Positions 29,819-29,975 of a DNA stretch of 29,975 nucleotides are shown one piece after another. The first letter of the stretch is position 1, and each line of letters starts with the position of its first letter. The notes under the pieces were generated by a model. The model worked only from the letters and a program-made list of their open reading frames with translations, was not told the DNA's origin and did no database searches. Location of the stretch: positions 1 to 29,975 of the forward strand of contig CABSMX010000013.1 of the NCBI GenBank assembly GCA_902478945.1. Reading direction: 5' to 3'. The position numbers and the translations under genes are program-made. This DNA comes from an uncultured Collinsella sp. GTDB lineage: Bacteria > Actinomycetota > Coriobacteriia > Coriobacteriales > Coriobacteriaceae.

Positions 29819-29927
29819 TGCTATAGGACTTGTGACAGTACTCATATTTGACGTTTTTTGTCCACAACCCTTTATACCTAGGCAAGTCGGCGGCAAAACG
29901 GGCTTCAAAGCGTCCTTCGCAAATCAG

Positions 29928-29950
29928 AACCACCCTTAAAAAGGGTGGTT
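29928..29950. terminator. perfect hairpin near the window end
   Basis: AACCACCCTT (29928-29937) pairs exactly with AAGGGTGGTT (29941-29950) around AAA, followed by TGCTCTT. Looks like a terminator; the stretch 29867-29927 before it shows no gene. Confidence 0.6.
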
Positions 29951-29975
29951 TGCTCTTAGGGTATAACCCACGGGC

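Larger units (their letters stand above)
29646..29866. mobile_element. MITE-like AT-rich element with 35-bp terminal inverted repeats
   Basis: 29646-29680 and 29832-29866 are inverted copies matching at 30 of 35 positions; the inner 16 bases CAAATATGAGTACTGT (29662-29677 and complement at 29835-29850) are perfect. The enclosed DNA is much more AT-rich than the phage. It could be a small non-autonomous element or the arm sites of an attP region. Clear target duplications are not seen. Confidence 0.5.

Overview
The window is most of the genome of a tailed, HK97-fold siphophage or prophage. All convincing genes are on the + strand, densely packed, with many ATGA or GTGA start/stop overlaps. The high-GC sequence and module order suggest a temperate phage of a gut Coriobacteriia/Eggerthellaceae-type actinobacterium. 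That host is an inference from composition and gene style, not a match I could run. Bases 1-48 are not biological: they read as an Illumina Nextera P7/i7/transposon-end adapter, so the phage sequence starts near base 49 and the left end is a broken contig end. Integrase, repressor and other lysogeny genes are not present and probably lie off the window.

Layout. (1) 49-2630, replication: single-strand binding protein, a replication-initiator-like protein whose gene carries a 12-bp repeat array resembling iterons, a DnaC/IstB-like helicase loader, and an HNH-like zinc protein. (2) 2634-7168, accessory early genes: many small unrecognised proteins, a DNA cytosine methyltransferase split into two overlapping cistrons and carrying an apparent second gene nested in another frame, three very small membrane proteins, and an HNH endonuclease just before packaging. 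(3) 7195-11929, packaging and portal: terminator, terS, terL, portal, and a MuF-like minor capsid protein with a toxin-like C-terminal domain. (4) 12006-16408, head and connector: terminator, phased palindromes, scaffold, major capsid protein, connectors, tail tube protein, and tail chaperones G/GT joined by a -1 frameshift on A AAA AAC. (5) 16398-23327, tail: tape measure, FN3-rich tail protein, tail hub, small OB-like protein, and a heptad-repeat fibre stalk. (6) 23340-26421, a complete diversity-generating retroelement (DGR): C-type-lectin-like target with a 3' variable repeat (VR), hairpin and terminator, avd, template repeat (TR) and reverse transcriptase. (7) 26540-29461: small tail/lysis-border genes (one XkdX-like), a membrane-anchored coiled-coil protein, holin, C39-like peptidase, and a GH25/CW_7/LysM lysin. 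(8) 29462-29975, non-coding: terminator, tRNA 3'-end-like segment (candidate attP core) and an AT-rich MITE-like inverted-repeat element.

The most notable system is the DGR. Aligning VR 24113-24240 with TR 24852-24979 base by base gives 128 positions with 11 differences, and every difference falls on a TR adenine; all 103 non-A positions are identical. Eight of nine AAY codons in the TR are changed in the VR, so the target, probably the receptor-binding tip of the fibre, has been diversified by adenine-directed mutagenic retrohoming. Other points worth checking are the nested gene in the methyltransferase, the 12-bp array in the replication gene, the toxin-like capsid fusion without a visible immunity gene, a repeated motif at the heads of late operons, and the terminal inverted-repeat element.
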